DNA of 64,000 nucleotides from Aradus depressus (GCA_963662175.1 OY759219.1:24780908-24844907), one strand, 5' to 3'. Numbered from the stretch's first letter, positions 1 through 9,829 are shown. The notes: generated from the letters alone by a model not told the origin. Made by a program: numbers and translations.

Positions 1-184
1 TTAAATATTTTTACTATATCTAACTGATTGTAGGAATATTTTACTTTGTTTATATTTAATAATTTTATTAAAATAATATTTCAAGTAACATAAATGTGTT
101 TTACCTCGTATGTAGGAATTTTTTAAACCTTCAGAAATTCTCCTCTTAAAATTCAGATTTTCTAACCTATGCTCTATTGCCCAA
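1..184. other. AT-rich edge sequence, no gene seen
   Basis: AT-rich sequence before the first R-B block. The minus strand is open across it, but the reading frame runs on into repeat sequence and resembles no protein I know. Nothing supportable. Confidence 0.5.
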
Positions 185-510
185 ACACCCGAGAAATTTC
201 GTGTTGATACATTCATTACATGGACAGTTATTAGGGTTTTTGAGTCCCCCCTCCTGTATTCGCCCTTTCCCTTCGGCCGATGCCATGGAATATTAGTAGA
301 TGCCTCGATTTTACATATGACATTTTGTGTGGATACATTCATTTTATCAAGAGTTATCGTGTTTACAAACACACAGATACATACAAAGTATTTTTACTTT
401 ATTATACGATGTATAGAAAAGTTATGTAATGGGTCAGAAATTCAAAGCAAAGTTTTCAACAAAATATCATCTTTTCTGATTCCCTTATTCAAAAAAAATA
501 TAAATAAATA
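185..510. repeat. R-B dispersed repeat, head-to-head pieces
   Basis: Two R-B subrepeats in plus orientation (cores TTGATACATTCATTACATGG near 210 and GGATACATTCATTTTATCAA near 331) are followed at about 400-490 by the R-B tail motif in minus orientation (GTTATGTAAT plus GGGTCAGAAATTC). This defining family is found throughout the window: palindromic head, AT-rich subrepeats ending in a C-rich stretch (GAGCCCCCTCC...), and a hairpin tail. Short open frames here are repeat-derived. Confidence 0.7.
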
Positions 511-762
511 ACTGTTAGGTAGCAGCCTACTACCAGAGCGCTCTTTTGTCACTCTGGTGGACATATAGGGGAGTCATAAATTTTGCCTACCCTAAATTTT
601 TTATTCATCTAGGGTAGGGGTCTTTAACGAGTAACCTGACATCGTGCAGGCTCGGGACCATCGCTTAACGTCCCATCCGAAGGACGGCGTGCTTAAGTTT
701 ATTTTACCTCCCAGATAACTAAGGGTCTCTGCCGTTCTTGAGCTCAGAATGCAAGCACACAA
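511..762 (-). repeat. R-A SINE, 3'-truncated and decayed (minus)
   Basis: Matches the minus strand of the CCTAA-tailed SINE from the block CTACTACCAGAGCGCTCTTT through CATCGCTTAACGTCCCATCC to TTGAGCTCAGAATGCAAGCA. The CCTAA tail and most of the tRNA-like head are missing. Confidence 0.8.
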
Positions 763-784
763 AAAAAAATATATATATATATCT

Positions 785-1003
785 GTTTGTGTGTGGGTCT
801 GTGATCAACTCCCGATAGAATTGAATGTATCGACAAGAAATTTTATCTAGAACCAAATAAGAACGACATTTATTGTTTTTAAACCAAATCGGCCAATGAA
901 AAGGAGGGGGCTTAACATGAAAACTCTAATTACCGACATTATAATGAACGTATTGATACGAAATTTCATATGTAAATTCGAAAACCTATAAGGACAGCAT
1001 ACT
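785..1003 (-). repeat. R-B repeat, left part of an interrupted copy
   Basis: Minus-orientation subrepeats (AATTGAATGTATCGACAAGA near 822; TAATGAACGTATTGATACGA near 943). The copy breaks off at the poly(T) at 1003 and resumes at 1589, so the LINE fragment between is an insertion into it. Confidence 0.75.
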
Positions 1004-1588
1004 TTTTTTTTTTTGGTGCTCCTGACCCATCAGGGGGGTCGGTCACATCACCCTATGTTTTTCCGCCTCTTTACGCCGAGTGATCTCGGGATCCTTTCGG
1101 GGGTTCTGTTCTGCCTTTGTCCCGGAGCCGGGGGCAGCCGCCGCATCCCTGTCGGTGGTCGGTGGGGCCCCCGGCACCGGGTTAGTAGGCTTTCTTGATT
1201 CTCCGCCAAGAGGAGACGAACCGACCAAAAGCCAGGTCAGCGAATCAGTCCCGGCAGGTCTAGTCCCAGGTACGATCCTGTCTGGCGCCGCCCTGAGCAC
1301 GTCGTATAGCGGGCATTCGAGAACTATGTGTTCCGCAGTCTCGACGCCGCCACACGAGCAGGCAGGCCTGTTCTTCTTCTTAAAGAAGAGCTTGGCGCTG
1401 AAGTCGCCGTGACCTGATAGCATCTGTGACGTCCAATGGTCTGGTTGTACCCATGGAGAGTCAAGGCGCGTCTGGACGTCCGGGAAATAGGCAGCATACA
1501 TCATTTTCTGTAAAATCGGCCGAAGGAAAGGAGAAGTTGAGAGGAGATGCTCGACACAAAGTTTAGTATAAGATTTCAGAAATCCCAA
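1004..1588 (-). mobile_element. R1-like non-LTR retrotransposon, 5'-truncated 3' end
   Basis: A minus-strand frame of 181 codons (1043..1588) is the C-terminal end of a LINE ORF2. Around residues 51-69 it has the HWTSQMLSGHGDFSAKLF block typical of the end of R1/Jockey-type reverse transcriptase proteins. This is followed by a CX1CX7HX4C zinc knuckle (C77, C79, H87, C92; context CSCGGVETAEHIVLEC). The last ~60 residues are low-complexity P/A/R. About 40 bp after the stop codon the element ends in poly(A), seen as T's at 1003-1014 on the plus strand. The reverse transcriptase and endonuclease are absent, so this is a dead-on-arrival insertion. It interrupts an R-B repeat. Compared with its surroundings it is strikingly GC-rich. 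R1 clade is favoured over other LINE clades by the spacing of the knuckle, but this is not proven. Confidence 0.85.
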
Positions 1589-1700
1589 TGTAGGTCAACT
1601 AATGGTTTTTAGCCAAACGATCGGTTTTGAAGGGAGAATGACTTTATTAATTCGATCCGGCGAAGTACATTAACGGTGAGTCACCGACTTGATACACTTC
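1589..1700 (-). repeat. R-B repeat, right part of an interrupted copy
   Basis: Continues the copy broken by the LINE: AAACGATCGGTTTTGAAGGG, then the reversed head GAAGTACATTAACGG and the palindrome GGTGAGTCACCGAC, where this orientation ends. Confidence 0.75.
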
Positions 1701-2339
1701 ATATGGAAATAAGAGATCTATCGGAAAGCTTGCATCCAAAATTTTAAATAATTCTTTGTAGATAGGCGGTGATTTATCAACTTCCTGTTATCGACTCTAC
1801 ACTTTGCCAACAGGGAGAGCGGCCAGGCCAGGGGGGTCCAGGGACCGGCAGCCCTGGGGAAAAATAAAAAAAAAGTCTTGCCTTTGGAGGCAGGGGAAGG
1901 ACTTCTAAATAAGGAGATATGCATAAGAGGAGCGAGGTGGGTAATGGATTGGCCTTGGATTATGGTGGCTGTGGCTGTGGGGACTTCCGCTTTTCTCCCT
2001 ATTTCCCTCCACCCCCTTTTTCCCCTCCCTATTTCCCTCCACCCCCTTTTCCCCTACCCTATTTCCCTTCCTCCTCCCTGCCCCTCTCCGTATTTCCTTC
2101 CCTATCCCAACCTCTTCTTCTATTCCCTCTTCCACTCGCATATATTTTTTCTTCATTATCTTAATTTTTTCCCCAGTTTCTTATAGTCAGAAAAACGAGA
2201 CGAAGTGCGCGGGTTCCATGTCGCAGGTTATCCCGAATCATTGGGTGTATAAATTTAACATTTAAGGGCCGTATTATTTTAATACTAAACCTACTCCATT
2301 AGGAAAGATTAAAAAAAAAAAAGGTTCACTCAAAAATTT
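1701..2339. repeat. Unique sequence with a pyrimidine-rich minisatellite
   Basis: From about 1991 to 2120 the plus strand is nearly pure C/T, built from three or four imperfect copies of CCCTATTTCCCTCCACCCCC. Open frames on both strands here only translate this low complexity. 1800-1870 is GC-rich and 2170-2330 shows no recognised feature. Confidence 0.7.
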
Positions 2340-2550
2340 GAAGCGGAATTTGCACTAGTAATTGTTGTAGAATTAATCAGATAAGTTTTCGCTCTCCCTC
2401 TGAAACAAATTTACCAATCTGGTTGAAAATCAATGGATGTTGTCCTTATGGGATATTGGACTCACATATAAAAATTATAATCATCTCCGCTTTGGCTGAA
2501 AATCAATTGATGGTTGACCTTATGGTGTGCTGGGTAGACGTGTAAAGTAT
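2340..2550 (+). repeat. R-B repeat, diverged
   Basis: Recognisable only by order of landmarks: TTTTCGCTCTCCCTCTGAAA, two GGCTGAAAATCAA-like blocks and GTTGTCCTTATGGG. Confidence 0.55.
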
Positions 2551-2562
2551 CTAGTGGGACAG

Positions 2563-2894
2563 GTTGTCAAATAAAATATAGTATGACCTCTCACAGATTT
2601 TTATTCGAAGTAGCTAGCCGGCTTTCGAGGTTTCCCTCATCATCAGGCAGTCTGATAAAGAATTAAATAATTTGAGAGTTGTATCTCAGATGGTGGACAG
2701 GAATAACTCGTCTGTCCCCATCAAAGTTTATAGATTGTTTTATTTATTTATTTTTATAATAAATGATTTAGTTTTCATTCAAATAATTATTTAATTTTTT
2801 ATCAGACTACCTGATGATGAGGGAAACCTCGAAAGCCGGCTAGCTACTTCTAATAAAAATCTGTGAGAGGTCATACTATATTTTATTTGACAAC
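2563..2894. mobile_element. R-C foldback element, 97 bp arms
   Basis: Left arm 2563..2659 is a near-perfect inverted copy of right arm 2798..2894, separated by a 138 bp AT-rich loop. Each arm contains the same block: CTGATGATGAGGGAAACCTC followed by GAAAGCCGGCTAGC and TCTGTGAGAGGTCATACTAT. Three more partial copies occur at 12.96, 39.6 and 55.8 kb. The CTGATGA...GAAA arrangement around a 4 bp stem resembles a hammerhead ribozyme core (see findings). Inverted terminal units with such cores are known in Penelope-like retroelements, which is my favoured but unproven class. No coding capacity. Confidence 0.8.
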
Positions 2895-3159
2895 ATGTGA
2901 CATAATCACTTCTCACTACATCAGCCAGGAAATGTTTTACCAGAAATTTTTGGTCTATAACTTAATTTCCCCTATACCTCGTGGAGCTGGGGAATTAAAA
3001 TTCATTCAAAGGTGTTTCCTTGAGGCCTTGGTTACATTTCATCACCAGAATCGGGGATTGGTGGTCGAAAATGTCATCAAGGAACATGAGACATCGATAT
3101 GGGAGAAACGAAACTCTTTTCTCTCTCTCGACTTATAGCATTTTACTTTCTCAGTTGCA
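2895..3159. other. Unique sequence, nothing recognised
   Basis: A 91-codon plus-strand frame (2863..3138) starts inside the R-C arm and continues through this stretch. It matches no family I recognise and has no obvious splice signals. Confidence 0.4.
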
Positions 3160-3498
3160 CAAAGTATAAAAGAAGTTTTGTAATCGGAAATTCGACGCAG
3201 AATTTTCAGTGAAATTTCATGATTTCCGATCTCCTGATTCTAAAAATGAAAAAAAAAAAGATAACTCCCAATAGAATGAATGTATCGACACGAAATTTTA
3301 AATGTGTATCCAGAAGAACCCTCAAAGGACATCTATTGATTTTTAGCCAAAGAAAAAGGGGGGATCAAGGGGGCTTAGCAAAAAAAGTCGTCAAATATTG
3401 AGTTTTTGCCAAAAGGCTTTGGAGGGAGAGCGAAAATGTAATTGATTAATTCGTGGTGGGGAAGTGCAGCTGGTAATTCATCGATTTTTTTTTTTGCA
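3160..3498 (-). repeat. R-B repeat, nearly full-length minus copy
   Basis: Runs from the tail (TTTTGTAATCGGAAATTCGA) through the subrepeat GAATGAATGTATCGACACGA to the head in reverse (ATTGATTAATTCGTGGTGGG then GAAGTGCAGCTGGTAATTCA), ending in a poly(T). Confidence 0.8.
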
Positions 3499-3934
3499 CC
3501 ACGTACACACAAGATTTGAGATTACTTTTATTTCCGGTTCCAAATTAACTTAAGTTATATTTCTGGTTTTAAAAATGGAATAATTGGAAACCCTTTCGAT
3601 CCTCCATAACTTTTTCCCTTGACCACTAAAGAAGGGGGGCCCTTTGTGAAGAGATTTGCATAAGAAAACCACTTCCTCCCCCTCACATATACACTTCCAC
3701 TGACTAAGGGTTATTTATGGGTTCACTTCCTTATCGGCCCTTAGAAGTCAGGACCTGGGGAGTGCAGGGGTGAGGGCCCTTTCGTCCTGCACTTGATAAC
3801 GTCTTCTTATTTCGATATAAATAATTACATACGTTTTTGATCAATGAGAAATGGAGGATAAAGGAGCTTTGCCCGGCTAAAGTCCGATTTATCCGAAACA
3901 TCTTGTTTTTCTTTTTACCGGACTGCTTTACTTT
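3499..3934. other. Unique sequence, nothing recognised
   Basis: Moderate GC content between 3590 and 3800 and no long frame. No similarity to the other families in this window was seen. Confidence 0.4.
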
Positions 3935-4130
3935 TCGAGCTATACGAAGTATGGGAAAAGTTATGTAATCGGTTAAAAATTCGATGCCGAGTTTTCAACG
4001 GAACTCCATATTTTCAAACTTCCTATTCCCAAAAATGAAAAAAAAAAAGTAGTCTCTGTGTGATTGTGAGAGAGAGAACACAATAACTCCAGATAGGAAT
4101 ATTGACACGAAATTTTATAATTCACAACTA
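3935..4130 (-). repeat. R-B repeat, tail half (minus)
   Basis: Begins with the hairpin remnant GAGCTATACGAAGTATGGGA, continues with TTATGTAATCGGTTAAAAAT and ends in a subrepeat with TTGACACGAAATTTTAT. Confidence 0.75.
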
Positions 4131-4489
4131 CACATAAAGAGCCGGCGGAACATGAAAATGGCGCCCGGACAATACTTTTTTTAGAGTAACATTTTTTCAA
4201 GTATTAAATTTTACATAAAATGTATTTTATTTGATTTTAATTTTAATCTTTAAATATTTTATTATTAATTTAAAAATAAATTTTATAACTTTTTTGAACA
4301 ATTATTTAATTATTTTAAACAAGAGGAGAGTAAAATAAACGTTTTTAGTAGCTTGATATGAATATTATAATTTTTTAATTCATCAACTCACTTTTACAAA
4401 TTATTTTTTTTTTTTAATACATAATCGGCGCCCCGGACTTTTGCCTGCTTCGCCCAGCCCTTCCGCTGGCCCTGCACATACATACAGAC
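4131..4489. repeat. AT-rich stretch flanked by GGCGCC-type motifs
   Basis: Very AT-rich sequence lies between AAATGGCGCCCGGACAATAC (near 4156) and ATCGGCGCCCCGGACTTTTG (near 4424), followed by CCTGCTTCGCCCAGCCC. The paired GC-rich edges may be the ends of an unrecognised element; no inverted repeat could be confirmed. Confidence 0.35.
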
Positions 4490-4580
4490 CGACAATATGA
4501 TTTTTGGAATCAAAGGATCGAAAAACATGAAATCCCGGTGAAAATTGAACATTGAAGTTTCTGACAGATTACACGAAGTT
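4490..4580 (+). repeat. R-B repeat tail only
   Basis: TTTTTGGAATCAAAGGATCG, AAAACATGAAATCCCGGTGA and the end of the tail, without head or subrepeats. Confidence 0.65.
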
Positions 4581-5099
4581 AAAAAATAAAATTAGATCTG
4601 ACTGAGTGTTTTCTGCAGACTAACTGCTGAGCAGATTATCAAGAAAATGCGTTCGCCTCTGTGAACCCCCATTATAACGATCGCCTATTCAAGCAAGCGT
4701 GAGTTGCATCATGAACAAGAATCATTGATGCACATCGTTTAGTCATATTCTTAGAACCTGATTTACATATTTGATTTGTACCAAATTTGAAAATAGTATA
4801 CCTTAAAAGTGGAGTTGAGTGTTTAGAGAAAAGTAACAGTGTCAGTGACATCTTAAAAAGAGAAAAATGAAAGAAAAAAAAAAACCTTAGGTCCAGTACT
4901 GATGGTTCACTTAAAATTAGCATTTGAATGTCCTCTTCGAGACACTGCATAATAGCCTCGCTTTGAAGTACTCTTCCGTGGCTTTCTCTTTGTGGTCAAC
5001 GTCCAACACTTGTCTTTCACAACTAAGAACTTCCTACCATCAGGGGTAGAATGCGCCACCGTTGAATATTTCCTTGAAGAAAAGTATATCCTTTTTAAT
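4581..5099. other. Unique sequence, nothing recognised
   Basis: A 92-codon minus-strand frame (4672..4950) contains a run of F residues from poly(A) on the plus strand and has no recognisable domain. I treat it as chance. Confidence 0.4.
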
Positions 5100-5464
5100 T
5101 CGAGCCCTCTGACCTCCCCCCTTGCGGAAAATTAATATGTGGCATCAATATGGAGTTTTGAATATAAATATAAAATTTCATGTAAAAAATTCATTTTCAT
5201 TGGCACTTATTGGGATTCTTGAGTTGAGCCCCTTCTGATCCCCCCTCCCCTTGGGTCGATTCCGCTAAAATTGATAGCTGTCGTTCTTATAGGGCTTTGA
5301 ATATACACATGAAATTTCGATTCAATACATTCATTACAACTGCAGTTATTTGGCTGAATATACATCGAGTCCTTATGGGCTTCTGGTTACTCATATACAA
5401 TTTCGTGTCGATAAATTCATTCTCTCAAGAGTTATATAGAGACAGTCACACAGACATAGAAGGA
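5100..5464 (+). repeat. R-B repeat, three subrepeats
   Basis: Three successive subrepeats with ATTCATTTTCATTGGCACTT, ATACATTCATTACAACTGCA and ATAAATTCATTCTCTCAAGA, each followed by GTTATT-like sequence. Lacks the head palindrome. Confidence 0.75.
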
Positions 5465-5645
5465 ACTCTAGGTTCTGTCGTGTAAATGAAAAATTCAAAA
5501 TTTGGCTAACGTCTCGAAAACTAATTATTTCCTTCTTCATATAATGACTTGAGTGGATGTGTGCAGTGAAGGTGTGAGTTTGTGTGTTTGTGACTAGTGT
5601 TTTCATTTACACGACAGAACCTCGAATTCCTTCTACATTGAAAAG
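5465..5645. mobile_element. R-F foldback repeat, decayed
   Basis: Inverted arms carry GGTTCTGTCGTGTAAATGAA (near 5471) and its reverse form near 5602-5625, with ATAATGACTTGAGTGGATGT between. The same unit recurs at 8.45 and 10.3 kb. Short tandem/inverted terminal units of this type are seen in Penelope-like elements; no protein remains. Confidence 0.7.
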
Positions 5646-5680
5646 ATACTGTCGACTCTAGTAATCATTTCACTCATACG

Positions 5681-6176
5681 TGTTTTTTTTACGTAGAACT
5701 ACGTCTTTCCCGGTGGTATGGGGGGTTAAAGTGAGTCACGAAAATGTGTCACACTTTGAGAGCTTATTTCTTCTAAAATAATAGTAGAATAATGAACCAA
5801 ACGCCGATAAAACACCTCCTTAAATACGGCAGCATAAAAACAAAAAATTAGACGAAATCCCGAATGATTGTCTCAAAGTTAGTAGAAGAATTGCGAACCG
5901 CCAACTTTCCGTAATATACCAAACTTTTTTATTCTATACTTCATTCATACGAATACGTTGTGACCTCTATTTGTATAATTCATTGTTATAAAAGTTTTCA
6001 ATTTATAAAAAAAAAATAGTTTTTCTCAATTTTACTAAAAAGTGACATGATTCATTCCCTATACCCTTCAATTTAGTTGTCTCTTTATCTTCAAGTTGTT
6101 ATGATACCATGTAAGGTGTCAAAAGCAACAAGAAATAACATACCTCCAGGAAATACGTAGTTCTACGTCAAAAACA
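5681..6176. mobile_element. MITE-like element with ACGTAGAACTACGT ends
   Basis: Terminal inverted repeats of about 31 bp: left 5681..5712 contains TTACGTAGAACTACGTCTTT, right 6146..6176 its complement AATACGTAGTTCTACGTCAA. The ends are themselves near-palindromic. The ~430 bp interior is AT-rich and non-coding, so the element is non-autonomous. Superfamily is unknown to me. Confidence 0.75.
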
Positions 6177-6189
6177 TATAGCTGTGGTG

Positions 6190-6690
6190 ATACAGGAATT
6201 TTGACGTGAAAACGTCTATTCACTCGTTAAGCACAGTGATAGCCGGTCAAACTTTCTTGTGTTACAAAATACCGTCAGATTTCAATCGATAATAACTACG
6301 AGACTAATAATGCGATAACAACGGTTGAGGTCACAATGGATAGAGCATGTCTGTACGTGTTTGTTGTGCAGTGTTTGTTTTGCCTGTGACGTTATCGGGC
6401 TAGTGTGGGCGCCGGCGGATGATTGTTGCGAATTAGCGTTGTGTAAAATTAGAAATTAGTGTAGCGTGATAACGCGTTTAGATAGGACGTTGATTCGGGT
6501 GTCATTGTAAAGAGCTTGAGGAGCACTACTAGGACTCAAAGTGAAACAATAAAAATATTTGCCGAAATATATGTAAAAATCAGTATTAAATTGAAAATTG
6601 CAAAAAAATTAAAGAAGAAAATTAAAAATGATTTTATCCTGACGTTTTCACGGAAAATCTACGGCGTGGACCTTCACTACGCCTTAATGT
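6190..6690 (+). mobile_element. R-D element, copy 1
   Basis: About 490 bp shared with 24264..24880. Landmarks: GACGTGAAAACGTCTATTCA, TAAGCACAGTGATAGCCGGT, GTGACGTTATCGGGCTAGTG, GGCGCCGGCGGATGATTGTT and, at the end, CCTGACGTTTTCACGG. The start and end carry the inverted motif GTGAAAACGTC. Relative to copy 2 it lacks about 130 bp of the basic coding segment. It runs directly into an R-B tail, as copy 2 does. Confidence 0.8.
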
Positions 6691-6795
6691 TTTTATTTTT
6701 ATTTTTGGTATCAATGGGTCGGAAAACCTCAAATTCCGGTAAAAACTCAACATTCAATTTCAGACTGATTACAGTACTTCTCTTCTGTAATCTGT
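6691..6795 (+). repeat. R-B tail attached to R-D copy 1
   Basis: TTTTTGGTATCAATGGGTCG, AAAACCTCAAATTCCGGTAA and CAGACTGATTACAGTACTTC are the R-B tail landmarks in order. Confidence 0.7.
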
Positions 6796-7269
6796 CTAGG
6801 GTATTAAGTAAGTCGTTAACGTAGGTTGGGTGTAAGGAAGGAAGGAAATACGGGAGAAATATCCTCAAGAAGACACATAGTGACCGACCCAACATCCCTA
6901 GGTAGCTACGTGAGCTGAATTTAAGTCTAGTGTATCCCACGTCGTGTCATTATACAGCCAGGAACAAGCCATCATCAGGATGTGATGTACAGACTAACAA
7001 GAAAAGTAACATCATTATATAAAGAATTTTTTTTAAAAATGTTGACTTTGTACAGGATAAAGGAGAAAAATATTCGTAGCGTAGTTTAAGAAACATATGA
7101 CGAACAACATGTTGGGAGCAGTGGTGGCTGTGCAAGAGGGGACTTGTAAGAGTCCCGAAATATTGTCGGAAAAAAAAAATAAGAAGACACCTCTGGAAGA
7201 AATGCTGGAATTAATCAACAATGTAACATCCCAGAGAAGTTTAAGAAACATAGTGTTGACAAATTTATT
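6796..7269. other. Unique sequence, nothing recognised
   Basis: Frames of about 60-90 codons exist on both strands but overlap each other and match nothing I know. Confidence 0.4.
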
Positions 7270-7712
7270 ACATTGGTCTTATTAGGGTTTTTGAATCACA
7301 ATAACTGCCGATGTAATGAACGAGTCGACATCCTTATGCATCGACACAAAATTATATATGTGTGTCTTGGGAGGCTTAACTCAAATACTTTAATAACTTC
7401 TGATGTTATGAATTCATCGACATGAAATTTCATATATAAAGTGAAAACCCAATTAATTTCAAAATTCATTTTTTTCGTCAAATTTCAGTGATGTCGGCCT
7501 AAGGGGACTGAATTCAAAAACCCTAATAACTGCTGATGTAATGAACGTATCGACATGAAATTTAGTATGAGAATTTAGGAGCCTCTATAGAAGTCAACTA
7601 TTGAATATTAGCGCAATCGGTCGACTGGTTCTGGAGAGGGAGCAAAAAGGTAATTGATTAATTCGTTCTGGGGAAGTTTATTGCCCGTGATTTACCGATG
7701 ACTTTTTCTAAC
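7270..7712 (-). repeat. R-B repeat, long minus copy with head
   Basis: Three subrepeats (for example TGATGTAATGAACGTATCGA near 7532) lead to GCGCAATCGGTCGACTGGTT, AATTGATTAATTCGTTCTGG and the head end CCGTGATTTACCGATGACTT. Confidence 0.8.
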
Positions 7713-8065
7713 TTGACAACCGCTTTCACTAAGTGACTGGAGTGAAAAGAATACCGAATTTGTGTAAGTTTCTATTAAACTTTGGATGCAGCGAAACTCA
7801 ATTTCTTTTTGTTGAATTCTCCATGAAATATTTCTATGAGATTATCATCAAACTCTTGGCCATCTTTTTCTTTGCCAAGAGTCGGGAATATAAGGGAAAG
7901 AGATCGTTCCAAAGAGAATTCAAAGAATACCGCTACAAGAACGTGGGCAGACGGGTAACTAAACTACACTGAAGATGAATCAGCGAAATGTTTAAGATGG
8001 AGAGCCGCTTCTCAGCAGCTTTGACTCAATGCAGTAGCACAGACTGGTAGCTGAATATTTCACAT
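7713..8065. other. Open 79-codon frame and LINE-UTR-like motif
   Basis: A plus-strand frame (7733..7972) of 79 codons has no recognised domain. Immediately after its stop lies CTGAAGATGAATCAGCGAAA, a motif of the kind found in 3' UTRs of LINEs and Penelope-like elements in this window. This raises the possibility that the frame is the worn C-terminus of such an element; low confidence. Confidence 0.3.
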
Positions 8066-8170
8066 TAGCTAGTCTCATGCCCGGGCTTTCACTATGAGGT
8101 CATATCGCCTTATACGTCTCTTTCGGCGCTCTGGGGACGTAAGTCTTATTATGGAAGTCCGAGATCTAGT
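8066..8170 (-). repeat. R-A SINE, decayed 3' fragment (minus)
   Basis: CTCATGCCCGGGCTTTCACT followed by GAGGTCATATCGCC corresponds to the 3' third of the SINE; the rest is too diverged to follow. Confidence 0.65.
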
Positions 8171-8440
8171 TAGAGGCTTCACTTGAGATGTAAAAAATAC
8201 ACACATTATAATTGAAGGGACGAGTGGATAAAGGGGTTAAGTGAGATTTTTCAAATGTTGCATTTTTTTTATTGAATAAAGGGATTAAATGCAAAGGAAT
8301 CATGTAAACCCTTCAAACATACAAATATTTTGAGGAATATAGCCTGAAAATTTCATTTTAGTATATATTATAATAAAAAAGTTACAGGGTGTTTAACAAA
8401 ATGTTTTTTTTTTTTCACAAAAACGTATCTTTGTCACATC
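8171..8440. other. AT-rich sequence, nothing recognised
   Basis: No open frame of interest and no repeat landmark other than a poly(T) at 8403-8414. Confidence 0.4.
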
Positions 8441-8620
8441 CACTCACCTCTTCAACTATTAAAATATTTGAGCACTCACTACACTGGACACAAACTCACA
8501 ACATCTTCACCACACACATCCACTCAAGTCATTATAAGGCCCTGAAGAAGAAAATAAAAAGTTTTCGAAACGTTGGCCAAATTTTGCATTTTCTTTTACA
8601 CAACTAATCTGAGATGTTAC
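8441..8620 (+). mobile_element. R-F unit, single arm with best-paired core
   Basis: Contains CATCCACTCAAGTCATTATA, then GGCC at 8538-8541, CTGAAGA at 8542-8548, a potential stem-loop, GAAA at 8567-8570 and GGCC at 8575-8578. The two GGCC blocks can pair as a closing stem around a hammerhead-like core. Right of the core is ATTTTGCATTTTCTTTTACA, as in the other copies, truncated at ACAACT. Confidence 0.75.
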
Positions 8621-8635
8621 TTCTTCATAGCTACT

Positions 8636-8790
8636 TGTGTTAGAAATCTTACGATGTTTCAATCACATACACAGACGCAGGTCAAAATGTGTTCAGGTGA
8701 ACTTCAAACGTTTAATTCTGTTGAAAACTCGATTTCAGCTTTTTACACGATTACAATAGTTTCTTAAACTAAATATATAAAAAAGTAAAC
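8636..8790 (+). repeat. R-H dispersed repeat
   Basis: Ordered landmarks CAATCACATACACAGACGCA, AAAATGTGTTCAGGTGAAC, GTTGAAAACTCGATTTCAGC and ACGATTACAATAGTTTCTTA match 27060..27270 and, inverted, 27855, 31380 and 37172. Confidence 0.65.
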
Positions 8791-9329
8791 AAAATTCGAG
8801 ATAAAAAAAGAAGAAAGACACTTTAATCTGTACCAAGCCAGATGGGATTTACTAAGGACAAAAGAATGGACGCTTATGACTTCACATCCGTCCATATGTA
8901 ACTTCCTGTCGCGAACCCACGAACTGTTCGCCAGCTAAAGGGTTGTTCCAAACATTGAACAATATCCTAGGACAAAGACCAAGTGGAGGACCATTGTCCA
9001 TGTAACGGAACTCAAGTCCTGGGCGAGCATTCAGGGACTTGATTGACGCAAACATTGGGAGACCTCATTTGTTTTAATCGTTTGTTAAGTTAGCTTGGTC
9101 CCTTTTGTTTCAGAGTCCGAGGGGAACTCTGTCAGGGATTGAGTACTTAGGAATAATGAAGTTGAATTTGAATAATGAATTGATTCCTTTATATATTTAA
9201 AAAAAAAAAAAACGCAGTATGGAGTACTGCTGGACTTATAACTATCGTATACGGTGAACACACAGCTATTTATACGTATATGCTGACAGACGAACTTTCG
9301 ACAGTTAATCAAAAGTATTAAAACAACTT
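8791..9329. other. Unique sequence, nothing recognised
   Basis: 8840-9070 has balanced base composition and no long frame. It looks like ordinary intergenic or intronic DNA. Confidence 0.4.
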
Positions 9330-9500
9330 CTAAGTTGTCGATTAATTCATTAAATCGGAAGTTATCATCCCTTAAACCCCCTTCCCTTCAGCCGATAAGT
9401 TTGATATGTAATGTCTTCATTGGTTTTTTAATTTAAATATGAAATTTATGTCGATACATTCATTACATCAGCAGTTATTGGGGTGTATTTTTTCTCCTCT
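9330..9500 (+). repeat. R-B repeat interrupted by a LINE fragment
   Basis: TGTCGATACATTCATTACAT followed by CAGCAGTTATTGGGGT; the copy stops where the next LINE fragment begins and R-B resumes at 9830, suggesting the LINE inserted into it. Confidence 0.7.
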
Positions 9501-9829
9501 TTTGCACCTGCGATAGATGTGGGGAAGAAGACAAAACGGCGGCACACTTCCTGGGCATCTGCTTGGGATATGCGCGAACGAGATTTTGCATCTTTGGTGG
9601 AGATGTAATCAAAGAGTAGGACTTTAGAAGATTGGACTATGAGAGCATTCTCAGGTTCATTAAGGAAACTGGGAGACTGAGCACTTCATGAAGGGCTTGG
9701 TTCAGGTAGTATAAACATACAGGTAATATAATAAGGGGGAAGCCCAGCGCTTCCAGGGAAGGGATAAAATCACTGGATGCTTAGGTCCCTAGGTGTAAAA
9801 CACCAGCCCAACACATATATATATATATT
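9501..9829 (+). mobile_element. Non-LTR retrotransposon 3' end (family shared with 54.6 kb)
   Basis: Conceptual translation gives CDRCGEEDKTAAHFLGICLG, a CX2CX8HX4C knuckle, followed by ILRFIKETGRLSTS and a stop. This is the usual C-terminus of LINE ORF2 proteins (the C..CGEEE.T..H pattern and the RFL..TGRL ending). One in-frame stop and a shift are present, so it is dead. The 3' UTR has GGATGCTTAGGTCCCTAGGT and GTAAAACACCAGCCCAACA and ends in an (AT)n tract at 9818-9828. A second copy is at 54630..54930 in the opposite orientation and a UTR scrap at 16150. Confidence 0.8.

Noticed and set aside
1905..2186. Proline/serine-rich and glycine/glutamate-rich frames
   Set aside because: Opposite-strand readings of the pyrimidine-rich minisatellite at 1991-2120.
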